A DNA stretch of 64,000 nucleotides from Corynebacterium jeikeium (GTDB taxonomy: Bacteria > Actinomycetota > Actinomycetes > Mycobacteriales > Mycobacteriaceae): contig NZ_JFCQ01000001.1 of assembly GCF_000738265.1 (NCBI RefSeq), forward strand, positions 372,001-436,000, read 5' to 3'. The position numbers and the translations under genes are program-made. Below are positions 29,131 through 38,401 of the stretch, piece by piece. Numbering within the stretch: position 1 is the stretch's first letter; each line of letters starts with the position of its first letter. The notes beneath the pieces are model-generated. The model worked only from the letters and a program-made list of their open reading frames with translations, did no database searches and had not been told where the DNA came from.

Positions 29131-29496
29131 TTAGCCGATACGCTTCTTCAGTCGGCGACGCTCGCGCTCCGAGAGTCCGCCCCAGATACCGAAGCGCTCG
29201 TCGTGTTCGAGGGCGTACTCCAGGCACTCGTCACGCACGCCACATGCCTGGCAGATTCGCTTCGCTTCGCGAGTAGAGCCGCCCTTCTCCGGGAAGAAGG
29301 CCTCCGGATCCGTCTGTGCACACAGGGCCTGTTCCTGCCAGTCCTGTTCCACAGCATCGAAGAGTAGATCGAAGTCCTGCGTTAGATCGAAGAGGTTCTT
29401 CTGGCGAGCTTCGTTATCCACGTTCGCCTCCTGCTCAACCGCCGAGGAACCGTCAGCAAAGTGGCCACGAAGGGCTGTGTCTACTGACTTGTCCAC
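29131..29496 (-). CDS. whiB2: WhiB-family iron-sulfur regulator, WhiB2/WhcD type
   Basis: 121 residues. Cluster cysteines C59, C82, C85 and C91, the turn GIWGG (103-107) and the basic C-terminus RRRLKKR are intact. Length and the DLLFDAVEQDWQEQALC segment fit the WhiB2/WhcD subgroup, which controls septation and cell division. The GTG start is preceded by GAGGAGATC. It lies beside the mannose genes as Rv3260c does. Confidence 0.92.
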   Translation of the reverse strand: MDKSVDTALRGHFADGSSAVEQEANVDNEARQKNLFDLTQDFDLLFDAVEQDWQEQALCAQTDPEAFFPEKGGSTREAKRICQACGVRDECLEYALEHDERFGIWGGLSERERRRLKKRIG

Positions 29497-29802
29497 GGGG
29501 ATCTCCTCATCTGATTGGCGCCATTGAAAGGCTTCGTTTTTGTCGGTCTACTGAAGATTACACACTGGTAATTACACCACGTCAACCTTTGACGAAATCC
29601 CGGGAGCCCCACCAGTCACAGCAGCCACATACGCCCCATACGCCCCGCAATCCTGAGCGAATGGTACGCCGCACAACCACAATGTATGCGTGCGGCCAAA
29701 ATTAAAACCACAACATATGGGCGTACTCCTGAACCTTTAGTTCAGGACACACTAGATGTAGTGAAATTTCTTTAAATTTTTTCGCCGGGCGCGAAACCGG
29801 CC
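29497..29802. other. 306-base intergenic region between whiB2 and manC with two hairpins
   Basis: No gene seen. This AT-richer stretch should hold the whiB2 promoter. It contains a perfect hairpin TCCTGAAC-CTTTA-GTTCAGGA (29727-29747), directly followed by CACTA-GATG-TAGTG (29750-29763), then the T/A-rich run to 29780. The decamer CATACGCCCC occurs twice in tandem near 29626-29645. A GCCGG/CCGGC stem near 29783-29800 has no T-run on the minus strand, so manC lacks a clear terminator. Confidence 0.6.
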
Positions 29803-30885
29803 TTAAATATCAGAGGAGAAGCGCACTCCACCGTCCGGCAGGTTCACTCCCGGCCACACGCGCAGCCCGTCGCGCAGCTCGCAGCGCGCGCCGATGACGG
29901 CGCCTTCACCGATGACACAGTCCACCAGGTGCGCCCGCGCGCCAATTCGCACGCCCGCGGCAATAACACAGCGCTCAACGGTTGCGCCGGCTTCGATCTG
30001 CACTCCGTCGAAGATCACAGACTCCTCGACGCGTGCACCGCCGCCGACCTCCACGCCGCGGCCGATCACGGTGCCGCCCAGCAGCAGCGCTCCCCCGGCG
30101 ATGGCGCTGGACTCATCCACCAGGCTCTCTCCGTTGCGTCCAGCCAGCAGTGGCGAAGGGGCAATACCACGCACCAGGTCCGAGGATCCGCGGACGAAGT
30201 CGGCTGGGGTGCCCATGTCGCGCCAGTAGGCCTGATCCACGTGCCCGAACACGCGGGCGCCGGCTTCCAGCAATCCCGGGAAGATCTCGCGCTCCACGCT
30301 GACCGGGCGGCCGGCTGGGATCTTCTCGATCACGGATCGGTTGAACACGTAGCTGCCCGCATTGATCTGGTCCGTCGGCGGATCTTCCGTCTTCTCCAGG
30401 AAGGCACTCACGCGACCGTCGGCATCTGTCGGCACGCAGCCGAAGGCGCGGGGGTCGGAAACGCGCAGCAGGTGCAGGGTGACGTCTGCCTCTTGCTCGA
30501 CGTGCGTATTCAGCACGGCCTGCAGGTCCGTTCCACCCAGGACGTCGCCGTTGAATACCATCGCACGGTCGTAGCGCAGGTGGTCCAGGACGTTGCGGAT
30601 GCCACCGCCGGTGCCCAGTGGCTCATCTTCCACGACGTATTCAATTTCCAGCCCCAGGTGGCTGCCGTCGCCGAAGTGCTCCTCGAAAACTTCCGCCTTG
30701 AACGAGGTCCCCAGCACAACGTGCGTCATGCCGGCCTCCTTGATGCGAGCCAGCAGGTGCTCCAGGAAGGGCGCGCCCGCCACCGGCAGCATTGGCTTCG
30801 GGATGGAGTTGGTCAGGGGGCGCAATCGAGTGCCCTTGCCGCCGACCAGGATCACTGCGTCGGTCGTGGCTGCGAGATCTACCAC
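29803..30885 (-). CDS. manC: Mannose-1-phosphate guanylyltransferase (Rv3264c type)
   Basis: 360 residues. Nucleotidyltransferase domain with AVILVGGKGTRLRPLT and KPMLPV, product-site VFNGDVLGG, then a C-terminal left-handed beta-helix of hexapeptide repeats (about 255-345, GTVIGRGVEVGGGARVEE). It makes GDP-mannose from mannose-1-P and GTP. RmlA-type glucose-1-P thymidylyltransferase is the main alternative, but gene context with pmmA and manA favours GDP-mannose. GTG start with AAAGG upstream, 57 bases after wbbL. Confidence 0.85.
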   Translation of the reverse strand: MVDLAATTDAVILVGGKGTRLRPLTNSIPKPMLPVAGAPFLEHLLARIKEAGMTHVVLGTSFKAEVFEEHFGDGSHLGLEIEYVVEDEPLGTGGGIRNVLDHLRYDRAMVFNGDVLGGTDLQAVLNTHVEQEADVTLHLLRVSDPRAFGCVPTDADGRVSAFLEKTEDPPTDQINAGSYVFNRSVIEKIPAGRPVSVEREIFPGLLEAGARVFGHVDQAYWRDMGTPADFVRGSSDLVRGIAPSPLLAGRNGESLVDESSAIAGGALLLGGTVIGRGVEVGGGARVEESVIFDGVQIEAGATVERCVIAAGVRIGARAHLVDCVIGEGAVIGARCELRDGLRVWPGVNLPDGGVRFSSDI

Positions 30886-30942
30886 TTCTTTAGCCTTTCT
30901 ATACCCTTGCTATCGCTGTTAATTTTCACAGATTAGCTACTG

Positions 30943-31827
30943 TTAACGGCCCGCTGTAGAACCCACGCCGTGGGCCACGGCAATTGCGATCTTCTCGCGC
31001 ACCTTCAGCCCCGCCTTGAGCACCAGCCGCACCGGCAGGTAACGCAGCCCGGGCAGCCGATCAGCTTGGAAGCGGTACGCACTGTCGTGATGGGCCTTCA
31101 GCACCACGTCGGGGTGCTTGCCGGCCACGTGACCTTTGGCGTGGCGGATCTCGGCGCTGGGCACGAAGACGTTCAGCCAGCCCGCGCGCCCCAGCCGGTC
31201 GCCCAGGTCCACGTCCTCCATGTACATGAAGTAGCGCTCGTCGAAGCCACCCAGCGCCTCGAACGCATCCCAACGCAGCAGCAGGCAGGATCCGCTCAGC
31301 CACCCCGCGGGCCGTTCGCTGTCCATGTCGGCATCGTCCAGGTAGCGCTTGGTCCAGGGGTTCGTCGGCCAGATCTTGCCGAAAAGCGCATGCCCGATGC
31401 CGGACCCCAGCTGCGGCACCGCGCGTGCCGACGGGTAGGCGGTGCCGTCTGCCTCTACGATGCGGGGGCCCAGCGCTGCTGCTCGAGGATGACGCCGCGC
31501 CGCCTCCATAAGCTCGTCGATCGCACCGTCGCTGAACACCACGTCCGGGTTGGAAATCACCAGGTAGTCCCGGTTGATCTCTCCAGCCTCGCGAGCCGCG
31601 CGCAGGTGGCGGGCGCCGAGGTTCATGCCAGCTCCGTAGCCGATGTTGCCCCCGCTGTAGAGCAACTCCGCCTTTCCTGCCTCGGCGGCGGCTTCGGGCG
31701 CGCCGTCGGTGGAGCCGTTATCAACCATGACGACCCGGGCGTTTGCCGGCACCGAGTCCAGGAACTTGGCCAGGTACTCCCCCGGTGAATAGGTCACGGT
31801 GATAATCGCGATGGGTGCCTCTGTCAT
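30943..31827 (-). CDS. wbbL: Rhamnosyltransferase WbbL (cell-wall linker unit)
   Basis: 294 residues, GT2 fold. VVMVDNGSTDG (nucleotide-binding), NIGYGAGMNLGA and NPDVVF (DxD-like), WLSGSCLLLRWDAFEALGGFDERYFMYMEDVDLGDRL in the acceptor half are typical of the dTDP-rhamnose:GlcNAc-PP-polyprenol transferase. This step builds the arabinogalactan linker on the inner membrane face. It follows rmlD by 11 bases. Confidence 0.88.
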   Translation of the reverse strand: MTEAPIAIITVTYSPGEYLAKFLDSVPANARVVMVDNGSTDGAPEAAAEAGKAELLYSGGNIGYGAGMNLGARHLRAAREAGEINRDYLVISNPDVVFSDGAIDELMEAARRHPRAAALGPRIVEADGTAYPSARAVPQLGSGIGHALFGKIWPTNPWTKRYLDDADMDSERPAGWLSGSCLLLRWDAFEALGGFDERYFMYMEDVDLGDRLGRAGWLNVFVPSAEIRHAKGHVAGKHPDVVLKAHHDSAYRFQADRLPGLRYLPVRLVLKAGLKVREKIAIAVAHGVGSTAGR

Positions 31828-31838
31828 GGCCGTTGAGG

Positions 31839-32663
31839 TTACCCCAGGGCGGCTCGCAAACTATCTCGCCACGCGGGCAGGCCACTCGCTGGAATCTGCA
31901 GGGTGCTGTTGCGGGGTCTGTGCGCGGGGGTGGGATACTCGCTGCTCGGCACAGCCTTCACTCGCCGGGGGTCGTGGCCGATTGTGGCGAAGATCTCGCG
32001 GGCGAAACCACACCAGGTGGTCACCGGACCGGAGCCTGTCACGTGGCTGATCGCTGCGGTGCGCTTCCCGTCGACCATGGCGGCGAGCTCCGCCGCCAAC
32101 ACGGAGGCGTGGGTAGGTCTGCCGTATTGGTCGTCTACCACCGTGGGGTTCACTCCCGACCGGGCCAGGCGCACCATGGTGGTGGCGAAGTTCCGGCTCT
32201 CTGCGTCGTACACCCACCCCGTGCGCACCACGTGCCCGCCGAAGTTCAGAACCTGCCGCTCCCCCTCCAGCTTGCTGCGCCCGTACGCGTTCACGGGTGC
32301 GGGCTGGCCGTCGACTGGGTTTTCCCAGCCCACGGGCAGAGTTCCCGGGAACACATAGTCGGTGGAGACGTGTAGCATCGGCACTCCGTGCGCCCACGCC
32401 CAGGAGGCCATGCGCCCAGGGGCTACCGCATTCACTTGGTGCACAGCACTCGCGTTCTCAGGCTTTTCGGCATCGTCGACCGCTGTGAATGCGGCGAGGT
32501 TGACGATGGCTTCGACGGGAGACGGTGGCGTCAATAAGAAAGAATCCACAGAACCTGCCACCGCCAGATCCGCCTGCGCTCGCCCTACCGGCACAAAGTC
32601 CGGGCGGAGGCGCAACAGTGCGCGGCCGACTTGGCCGGAGGCGCCGAAAACCAAAACACTCAT
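31839..32663 (-). CDS. rmlD: dTDP-4-dehydrorhamnose reductase
   Basis: 274 residues. Rossmann GASGQVG at 8-14, NLAAFTAVDDAE, STDYVFPG and the catalytic YGRSK are conserved. It makes dTDP-L-rhamnose, the donor for the next gene, wbbL. At 274 residues it is close to the family norm and lacks an RmlC fusion. It is divergent from the LCP gene across 47 bases. Confidence 0.9.
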   Translation of the reverse strand: MSVLVFGASGQVGRALLRLRPDFVPVGRAQADLAVAGSVDSFLLTPPSPVEAIVNLAAFTAVDDAEKPENASAVHQVNAVAPGRMASWAWAHGVPMLHVSTDYVFPGTLPVGWENPVDGQPAPVNAYGRSKLEGERQVLNFGGHVVRTGWVYDAESRNFATTMVRLARSGVNPTVVDDQYGRPTHASVLAAELAAMVDGKRTAAISHVTGSGPVTTWCGFAREIFATIGHDPRRVKAVPSSEYPTPAHRPRNSTLQIPASGLPAWRDSLRAALG

Positions 32664-32697
32664 AAATCCAGTACTACACCAGCCGCATTTTTGCCGC

Positions 32698-32703
32698 TAA
32701 AGT
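32698..32703 (+). promoter_or_regulatory. Candidate -10 element, leaderless arrangement
   Basis: TAAAGT ends 7 bases before the ATG at 32711, and no Shine-Dalgarno is present. The arrangement suggests the transcript starts at the codon itself. Confidence 0.35.
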
Positions 32704-32710
32704 GATAACA

Positions 32711-34378
32711 ATGACTGAGCATGAAAGAGGCCGCCACTCGCGGCGTATCCAGGCAGCCCCGGGCGGCCGGGAAGCCAAGCAGATCGGTTCCCGACTGTCG
32801 CGCGGAGTAGTCGCCGCAGTCTCGGCACTATCGCTGGTCGTGATGGGGATCGGCTACATGGCCGTCGGCAACCTCAACGATGGTCTTGCTCAGGCCGATA
32901 ACCTGAACCTCGGCAACCAGCCCGATGGGGCGACCGACATTCTGCTGGTGGGCGTGGATTCGCGCACGGACGCGAAGGGCAATCCGCTGTCGCAGCAGGA
33001 GATCGACATGCTCCGCGCTGGCGAGGAAGAGGCCACCAACACAGACACGATGATCCTGATCCGCATCCCGAATGATGGATCCTCCGCCACCGCAGTATCT
33101 CTGCCCCGCGATACCTACGTGCGCACCCGCGACTACGGAAACATGAAGCTCAACGGCGTGTACGGCACGGCGAAGTTCGAGAAGTCGCAGGAACTGTCCA
33201 AGAACGGCGAGACCAACAAATCCGAGGTCGACAAGAAGTCCACCGAGGCCGGACGACAGGCGCTAATTAGTTCTGTGGCTGACCTCACCGGCATCAACGT
33301 GGACCACTACGCCGAGGTCGGCCTGCTGGGCTTTGTGCTGCTGACCGACGCGGTCGGCGGCGTGGACGTGTGCCTGAAAAACAAGGTGGACGAGCCCCTG
33401 TCCGGCGCGAAGTTCAAGGCCGGGCGCCAGACCCTCACCGGCCAGGATGCGCTGAGCTTTGTCCGCCAGCGCCACGAACTGCCCCGCGGTGACTTGGATC
33501 GCATCACCCGCCAGCAGGCGTACATGGCCAGCCTGGCCAACCACGTCCTGTCCTCGAAGACGCTGACGGATCCCGGCAGCATGTCCAAGCTCAACAACGC
33601 GGTGCAGCGCTCCGTGGTGCTGGATAGCGGCTGGGATGTCATGGGCCTGGCTACACAGATGCAGAACATGGCCGGCGGCGACGTGAGCTTCCAGACCATC
33701 CCCGTCACCAGCATCGACGGCACCGGCGACTACGGAGAGTCCGTCGTCACGGTCGATACCGACCAGGTCCACAAGTTCTTCAAGGAACTGCTGGGCGACA
33801 AGCCGGGCGAGGAGGAACCCACCTCCGACAAGCCGGCGGACATTACCGACTACAAGGCCGGGGACTACAAGGTCAACGTATTCAACGCTTCCGAGCAGGC
33901 CGGCCTGGCGGCGCGTGTGTCGGAGCTGGCAAAGCAGTACGGCTACAAGTCCGGCAAGGTGGGTAACCACCCGGAGACCGGTGTGTCGGAGTCCCAGGTC
34001 AACGCGAAGAACGCTGACGATCCGGCCGCCCGGGCGCTGGCCAAGCAGCTGGGCGGGCTGCCTGTCGTCCAGGATTCCTCCCTGGACGAACACGAGCTGT
34101 CCGTCACCCTGTCCGGCACCTACGCCGGTCCGGGCATTCTGGAGCAGTCCGCCCCGCTGACCAAGCCGGATGATCCGAATGTCGGCACGCTGACCGAGGG
34201 CATGAAGGACCTCGACGGCGATGGCATCCCGGACGAGACCACGAGCGCGGGCACCACTGCCGACTCCACTTCCACCGCCGCCAAGCCCTCCACCGTTGGC
34301 ACGCCGGGTACCGGCCAGGGCACCGACCGTAAGGATCCGATCGACGCCGGTGGCGACGGTCCGATGTGTGTGAACTAA
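32711..34378 (+). CDS. LytR-CpsA-Psr (LCP) family cell-wall ligase, Rv3267/CpsA-like
   Basis: About 555 residues. TM helix at 32-52 (VVAAVSALSLVVMGIGYMAV), LCP domain from DILLVGVDSRTD to about residue 320 with the phosphate-contacting DTMILIRIP, LPRDTYV and RQRHELPRGDLDRITRQQ segments, then a LytR_C domain (about 378-470) and a Pro/Thr-rich tail. Such proteins attach arabinogalactan to peptidoglycan. Placement beside rmlD and wbbL supports that job. A GTG nine bases earlier is possible. Confidence 0.92.
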   Translation: MTEHERGRHSRRIQAAPGGREAKQIGSRLSRGVVAAVSALSLVVMGIGYMAVGNLNDGLAQADNLNLGNQPDGATDILLVGVDSRTDAKGNPLSQQEIDMLRAGEEEATNTDTMILIRIPNDGSSATAVSLPRDTYVRTRDYGNMKLNGVYGTAKFEKSQELSKNGETNKSEVDKKSTEAGRQALISSVADLTGINVDHYAEVGLLGFVLLTDAVGGVDVCLKNKVDEPLSGAKFKAGRQTLTGQDALSFVRQRHELPRGDLDRITRQQAYMASLANHVLSSKTLTDPGSMSKLNNAVQRSVVLDSGWDVMGLATQMQNMAGGDVSFQTIPVTSIDGTGDYGESVVTVDTDQVHKFFKELLGDKPGEEEPTSDKPADITDYKAGDYKVNVFNASEQAGLAARVSELAKQYGYKSGKVGNHPETGVSESQVNAKNADDPAARALAKQLGGLPVVQDSSLDEHELSVTLSGTYAGPGILEQSAPLTKPDDPNVGTLTEGMKDLDGDGIPDETTSAGTTADSTSTAAKPSTVGTPGTGQGTDRKDPIDAGGDGPMCVN

Positions 34379-34959
34379 TGGATATTATTGCCCCACTCGT
34401 AGCGCAGGATCCGGCCAGCCCGCGCCTGACCACCTACACTCCGGCGGGCCGCATGGAGCTGTCCGCCCAGACGCTGCACAACTGGCAGTCGAAGGCCGCC
34501 CACCTGCTGGATTCGCTCGCCCCGACCTCCGTCGGGATCGCCTGTGCCCCGGGTTGGCAGCCACTCATGATTGTTCTGGGTTGCTGGCGGACTGGTGTTT
34601 CTATTGTGGACGCCGACTCCTGCGACGTGCTTTTTACCGACGACTTCAACCTGGCGGAGGCCCACTCGGGTGAGGTTTTCATACTTTCCGACGACCCGTT
34701 TGGCCGCGGCGTGGAGGAATCCGGCGGCGAGCTGCCCTTCGGAGTGAACGACTTCTCCCCCGAGCTGCGCGTGCAACCCGATACCTACCCCGGCCCGGCT
34801 GTGGCCGCCGCCCCCGCTGGTCCGCGGGTGCTGGTGCCCGCATGGACCGATACCCAGTCGATGCTGGATACGCTAAAGCCGCTGCGCGACGGCGGGTCGG
34901 TGGTGATGGCCACCGAGCCCACTGCCGAGATCGCAGCGGCGGAGAACGCGACTATTTAA
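34378..34959 (+). CDS. TIGR03089 family protein (Rv3268 homologue)
   Basis: 193 residues. The ATG overlaps the LCP stop (TAATG), so translation is coupled. The sequence has an N-terminal segment that resembles the start of AMP-binding enzymes (LTTYTPAGRMELSAQTLHNW, GIACAPGWQPLMIVLGCWRTGVSIV) but is far too short for an acyl-CoA ligase and lacks the AMP-binding loop. Function unknown. Confidence 0.8.
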   Translation: MDIIAPLVAQDPASPRLTTYTPAGRMELSAQTLHNWQSKAAHLLDSLAPTSVGIACAPGWQPLMIVLGCWRTGVSIVDADSCDVLFTDDFNLAEAHSGEVFILSDDPFGRGVEESGGELPFGVNDFSPELRVQPDTYPGPAVAAAPAGPRVLVPAWTDTQSMLDTLKPLRDGGSVVMATEPTAEIAAAENATI

Positions 34960-35686
34960 CGTCCTTGCGTTGGTGGACGAGGAAGGCCCAGGCCACCAGC
35001 ACAACCGTCCAGGCGACGACGATCGCCACGCTGACCGGGGTGTCGTGCTTGCCGACGGAGACGTTGCCGCCCAGGATCATCCAGATGTTGTTGAATGGCA
35101 GGTATGGCGCAATGTATTCGGCAATCCATTGGCTGAGCTGTTGAGAGATCAGCTCCACCGCGGTGGCCCACACCAGCGGCAGCGCCACGGCGCCGGCCGG
35201 GGAGGGAATCAACACGCCGATCGCCGAGGCCATCAGGCTGACCAGCCCAGCAAATAGGATCGTATAGCCCAGCAGCGGCAGCTGGTCTGTGTTTAGCTCC
35301 TGCGGCAAGGTCGCCACCATCGCCAGCGATACTCCCACCGCAACAGCCATGGTCACCATCGCCAGGGCTGCGTTGACAAACATCTGCGCGAACAGCTGCT
35401 GCCAGCGGGCGGGGATCACCAAGAAGGACTGCGCATGCAGGTTGTGCCCGCGCGTACCGCTGACTCGCACGGCCGATAGCGACAGGATCAGCAAGTAAGC
35501 CGGCATAAGCCCCACGCCCAGCTCTGTCAGGCCGATCTCGGGCTCGTTCGCTCCGTATTCGGACCTGTAGTAGCTCAGAGTCAACGCATTTGCCCCGATG
35601 TAGAACAGCAGGACGAACCCCAGCATGATCCAGGTGCCCCACATGACGCGCGAGCGTGTCCATTCGCTGCGAATGATTCCTAGCAT
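34952..35686 (-). CDS. ABC transporter permease (copy 1)
   Basis: 244 residues with about six hydrophobic segments, e.g. WIMLGFVLLFYIGANAL, MPAYLLILSLSAV, AALAMVTMAVAVGVSLAMVA and the final VAIVVAWTVVLVAWAFLV. The C-terminus HQRKDVK resembles that of copy 2 (NKARDVK). It overlaps the ATPase gene by one base. Substrate unknown; ABC-2-type drug or peptide efflux is the usual role. Confidence 0.85.
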   Translation of the reverse strand: MLGIIRSEWTRSRVMWGTWIMLGFVLLFYIGANALTLSYYRSEYGANEPEIGLTELGVGLMPAYLLILSLSAVRVSGTRGHNLHAQSFLVIPARWQQLFAQMFVNAALAMVTMAVAVGVSLAMVATLPQELNTDQLPLLGYTILFAGLVSLMASAIGVLIPSPAGAVALPLVWATAVELISQQLSQWIAEYIAPYLPFNNIWMILGGNVSVGKHDTPVSVAIVVAWTVVLVAWAFLVHQRKDVK

Positions 35687-36618
35687 TACTGGCCCCTCCT
35701 GTCCTTAGTTCGGTACTCCACTGCCTGGCCGGTCGCGTCCAGGAACTTCTGCTCCAAGCCTGCGCGCTGCGGTGCCATCTCCAGAACCACCGCGCCGGTG
35801 TCGCGCGCCAGTTCGCCGAGGCGCCTGTCCAGGTCGGGGGCTTCGGAGGCGAACTCCAGGGAGCCGTCGGCTTGCCGTGTGAGGTTTACGCCATCCAGGC
35901 GCGAGGTGGCGTCCACAAAAGAATCGGGATCGGCCACGCGCATCCGGATGGTGGGCTGGGCGCCCGTGCGCAGGAACTCATCCATGGTGTACTCGCCGAT
36001 GAGGGAGCCCTTGCCAATGACGACAAGGCGGTCGGCGGTGAGTTCCATCTCGTGCAGCAGGTGGGAGCTGACCAGCACGGCGCGCCCCTCGGCGGCGCTG
36101 CGGCGGATCAGTCCACGCATCCAGTGCACACCTTCGGGGTCGAGGCCATTGACGGGCTCATCGAGGATGAGGTGCTGCGGGTCGCCCAGCAGAGCCACGG
36201 CCAGACCCAGGCGCTGCTTCATGCCGAGGGAGAACTTCTTGATCTTGCGCTTTTGCACCTCGGCCAGGCCCACCAGCTCCAGGCACTCGTCGGCGCGGGA
36301 CTGCGAGATCCCGGCCGCCTGGGCGATGGAGCGGATGTGCGCCCGGGCGGAGTGGCCGGGCATGTACCAGGTCGGTTCCAGTAGCGCGCCGGCGATGTGA
36401 GGACGCTGCGCGCGGTAGGAACTCAAAGGCTTGCCATTAAAGGTGACTTCGCCTTTACCTATCGTGTCGAGCCCCAGGATGCAGCGCATCGTGGAGGACT
36501 TACCGGAACCATTCGGCCCCAGAAAGCCAGTGACCTGGCCATCTGGAACCGAAAAAGTCAGCCCATGGAGAACCTCCGTGGACCCATACTTTTTCGTTAA
36601 TTCTTTGACTGCGATCAT
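35686..36618 (-). CDS. ABC transporter ATP-binding protein (copy 1)
   Basis: 310 residues. Walker A GPNGSGKSS, signature LGMKQRLGLA, Walker B HLILDEPVNGLDPEG and switch His in SSHLLHEM. The C-terminal 80 residues form the extra domain common in antibiotic-resistance-type ABC ATPases. It is clearly paralogous to the ATPase of copy 2. The 19-base gap to the upstream permease suggests one operon. Confidence 0.93.
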   Translation of the reverse strand: MIAVKELTKKYGSTEVLHGLTFSVPDGQVTGFLGPNGSGKSSTMRCILGLDTIGKGEVTFNGKPLSSYRAQRPHIAGALLEPTWYMPGHSARAHIRSIAQAAGISQSRADECLELVGLAEVQKRKIKKFSLGMKQRLGLAVALLGDPQHLILDEPVNGLDPEGVHWMRGLIRRSAAEGRAVLVSSHLLHEMELTADRLVVIGKGSLIGEYTMDEFLRTGAQPTIRMRVADPDSFVDATSRLDGVNLTRQADGSLEFASEAPDLDRRLGELARDTGAVVLEMAPQRAGLEQKFLDATGQAVEYRTKDRRGQ

Positions 36619-36637
36619 GTCGTCAGGCTATCAAAAA

Positions 36638-37378
36638 CTACTTCACGTCTCGGGCCTTGTTGCTGTACAGCCCCAGCGCCAGCATGACGACCATCCAGAC
36701 GATCAGCACCACGAATCCCGAGGTCGGGGTGGCCATTCCGTCGTGGTTCGTGGAGTCTACCCAGGAGATCATGTCCTGCACGCGGTTGCCCGGGGACAGG
36801 TGATACAGCGTCTTCAGGAAGGAGATCTGCCGCCCTCCGGCGGCAAGCAAGCCCTCGACGACCAGCATCCAGACCAGCGGCAGAGAAATCGCGCCCACGC
36901 GGTTGCGCAGCAGCGCTGCGATTCCCACAGCCACCACGGCCAGAGCCGGGACAGCCACGGCGTAGCCCCAGAGGACTAGCGACTTCTCGCCGGTGAAGTT
37001 ACCCGCCGGGAAGATAGTCACTACCAGCCAGCTCAGTGCGGCGCCGGCCAAGAAATTCAGCTCCGCGAACACGGCCGCCACCAGTGCGCGAGCCAGCAGC
37101 CACGAGCTCCTGCTCTTCTGTGTGAGGAAGGAGTGGGCCGTCATATGGTTGTTAATGTCGCCGCCCGCGGTGGACGCACCGAAAACGATGGCGATCATCA
37201 GGAAGATCATCCCGCCGGCGAGCAGGTCGGGCCAGTCCGTATCGATCTGCGAGGAATCGCTGAAAAGCATGTACAGCGTAACCGGCCCATACAGCGAGCC
37301 CGTGAACAGGATGACGTAGATCCACGTGCTGCGGAGGGTGAGCAGCTTCGTAACTTCGGAGGAGATTGCTTTGAGCAT
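36638..37378 (-). CDS. ABC transporter permease (copy 2)
   Basis: 246 residues, about six membrane segments (STWIYVILFTGSLYGPV, LAGGMIFLMIAIVFGAS, AAVFAELNFLAGAALSWLVV, and the terminal TSGFVVLIVWMVVMLALGL). Segment THGG-like GGDINNHMTAHSFL is a family feature of this permease group. Shares layout and C-terminal motif with copy 1. Partner of the ATPase encoded 28 bases upstream. Confidence 0.85.
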   Translation of the reverse strand: MLKAISSEVTKLLTLRSTWIYVILFTGSLYGPVTLYMLFSDSSQIDTDWPDLLAGGMIFLMIAIVFGASTAGGDINNHMTAHSFLTQKSRSSWLLARALVAAVFAELNFLAGAALSWLVVTIFPAGNFTGEKSLVLWGYAVAVPALAVVAVGIAALLRNRVGAISLPLVWMLVVEGLLAAGGRQISFLKTLYHLSPGNRVQDMISWVDSTNHDGMATPTSGFVVLIVWMVVMLALGLYSNKARDVK

Positions 37379-37406
37379 TGTTTGTCTCTTTCTTCTTGGG
37401 TCGGGC

Positions 37407-38342
37407 CTAGTTGGTGCGGTATTCCTGCTGCCCCGCCGTCGCGGCGAGGAAGCGCTGTTCCAGGTTGTCTGCAGTGGTCGCGAGCTTGGTCACCGCGAAC
37501 CTCTCCTCCAGCGCCGTTTCTGCGATCACCGCGCGTACCTCGTTCTCTGGCATGTTGTCGACGCCCACACGCAGCGTCCGCTCCCTTTCCAGATCGACCT
37601 GGAAGCCGCGGTTGCGGAGACTGTCTGCCAGCAGGACGGCTTCCTTGCACTCGACCTCTACGTGCGCGCCTCCGGCAAGGAACTCGTCCAGAGTCTGTTC
37701 GCCGATGAGCTTGCCCTGGCCGATCAGCACTAGGCGATCGGCGGTTTGCTGCATCTCGCTGAGCAGGTGAGAGCTGACCAGCAGACCGCGGCCGTCGTCG
37801 GCAAGTTGGCGGATAATGCGGCGCATCCAGGACACACCCTCGGGGTCGAGGCCGTTGACTGGCTCGTCGAGGATCAGGTGCTGCGGGTTGCCAAGGAGGG
37901 CTGCGGCCAGGCCTAGGCGCTGCTTCATGCCGAGGGAGTAGCCGCCGACCTTCTTCTTGCCCGCGCTGGTGAGGCCGACCATGTCGAGGCATTCGTCGAC
38001 GCGCTTGTCGGAGATGCCCGCACCCTTCGCAATGACGCGCAGGTGGTTGCGCCCGCTGCGGGCAGGGGTGAACCAGCCTGCATCCAGAACCGCTCCGGCG
38101 ATGCTGGGCTTGTTATCCAGGCCTGCGAACTCTCCGGCGTATCCCTTGCCGCTGAAGGTCACCTTGCCGGCGCTCGGCTTGTCGAGGCCAAGCATGCAGC
38201 GCATGGTGGTGGACTTGCCCGCGCCGTTGGGTCCGAGGAAGCCTGTCACCTGCCCGTCCGGGACGGTGAATGAAAGGTCGTTGACTACTGTTTTCTTGCC
38301 GTACCTCTTGGTGAGGTTTTCCACGATGATCATGGTTCCCAT
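37407..38342 (-). CDS. ABC transporter ATP-binding protein (copy 2)
   Basis: 311 residues (308 if the ATG at 38333 is used). Walker A GPNGAGKST, signature SLGMKQRLGLA, Walker B HLILDEPVNGLDPEG, switch SSHLLSEM. Around 50% identical by eye to the copy 1 ATPase, including the VPDGQVTGFLGPNG stretch. First gene of the four-gene transporter operon. Substrate unknown. Confidence 0.93.
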   Translation of the reverse strand: MGTMIIVENLTKRYGKKTVVNDLSFTVPDGQVTGFLGPNGAGKSTTMRCMLGLDKPSAGKVTFSGKGYAGEFAGLDNKPSIAGAVLDAGWFTPARSGRNHLRVIAKGAGISDKRVDECLDMVGLTSAGKKKVGGYSLGMKQRLGLAAALLGNPQHLILDEPVNGLDPEGVSWMRRIIRQLADDGRGLLVSSHLLSEMQQTADRLVLIGQGKLIGEQTLDEFLAGGAHVEVECKEAVLLADSLRNRGFQVDLERERTLRVGVDNMPENEVRAVIAETALEERFAVTKLATTADNLEQRFLAATAGQQEYRTN

Positions 38343-38401
38343 GCTGCCGCCCGGGGTGGTGTTCCCACATCGGACGAGGGGTTGATCTTGCGTGTCCTAC
38401 C

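Noticed and set aside
29783..29802. Terminator for manC (GCCGG/CCGGC stem)
   Set aside because: The stem is followed on the minus strand by G and A-rich sequence, without a T-run.
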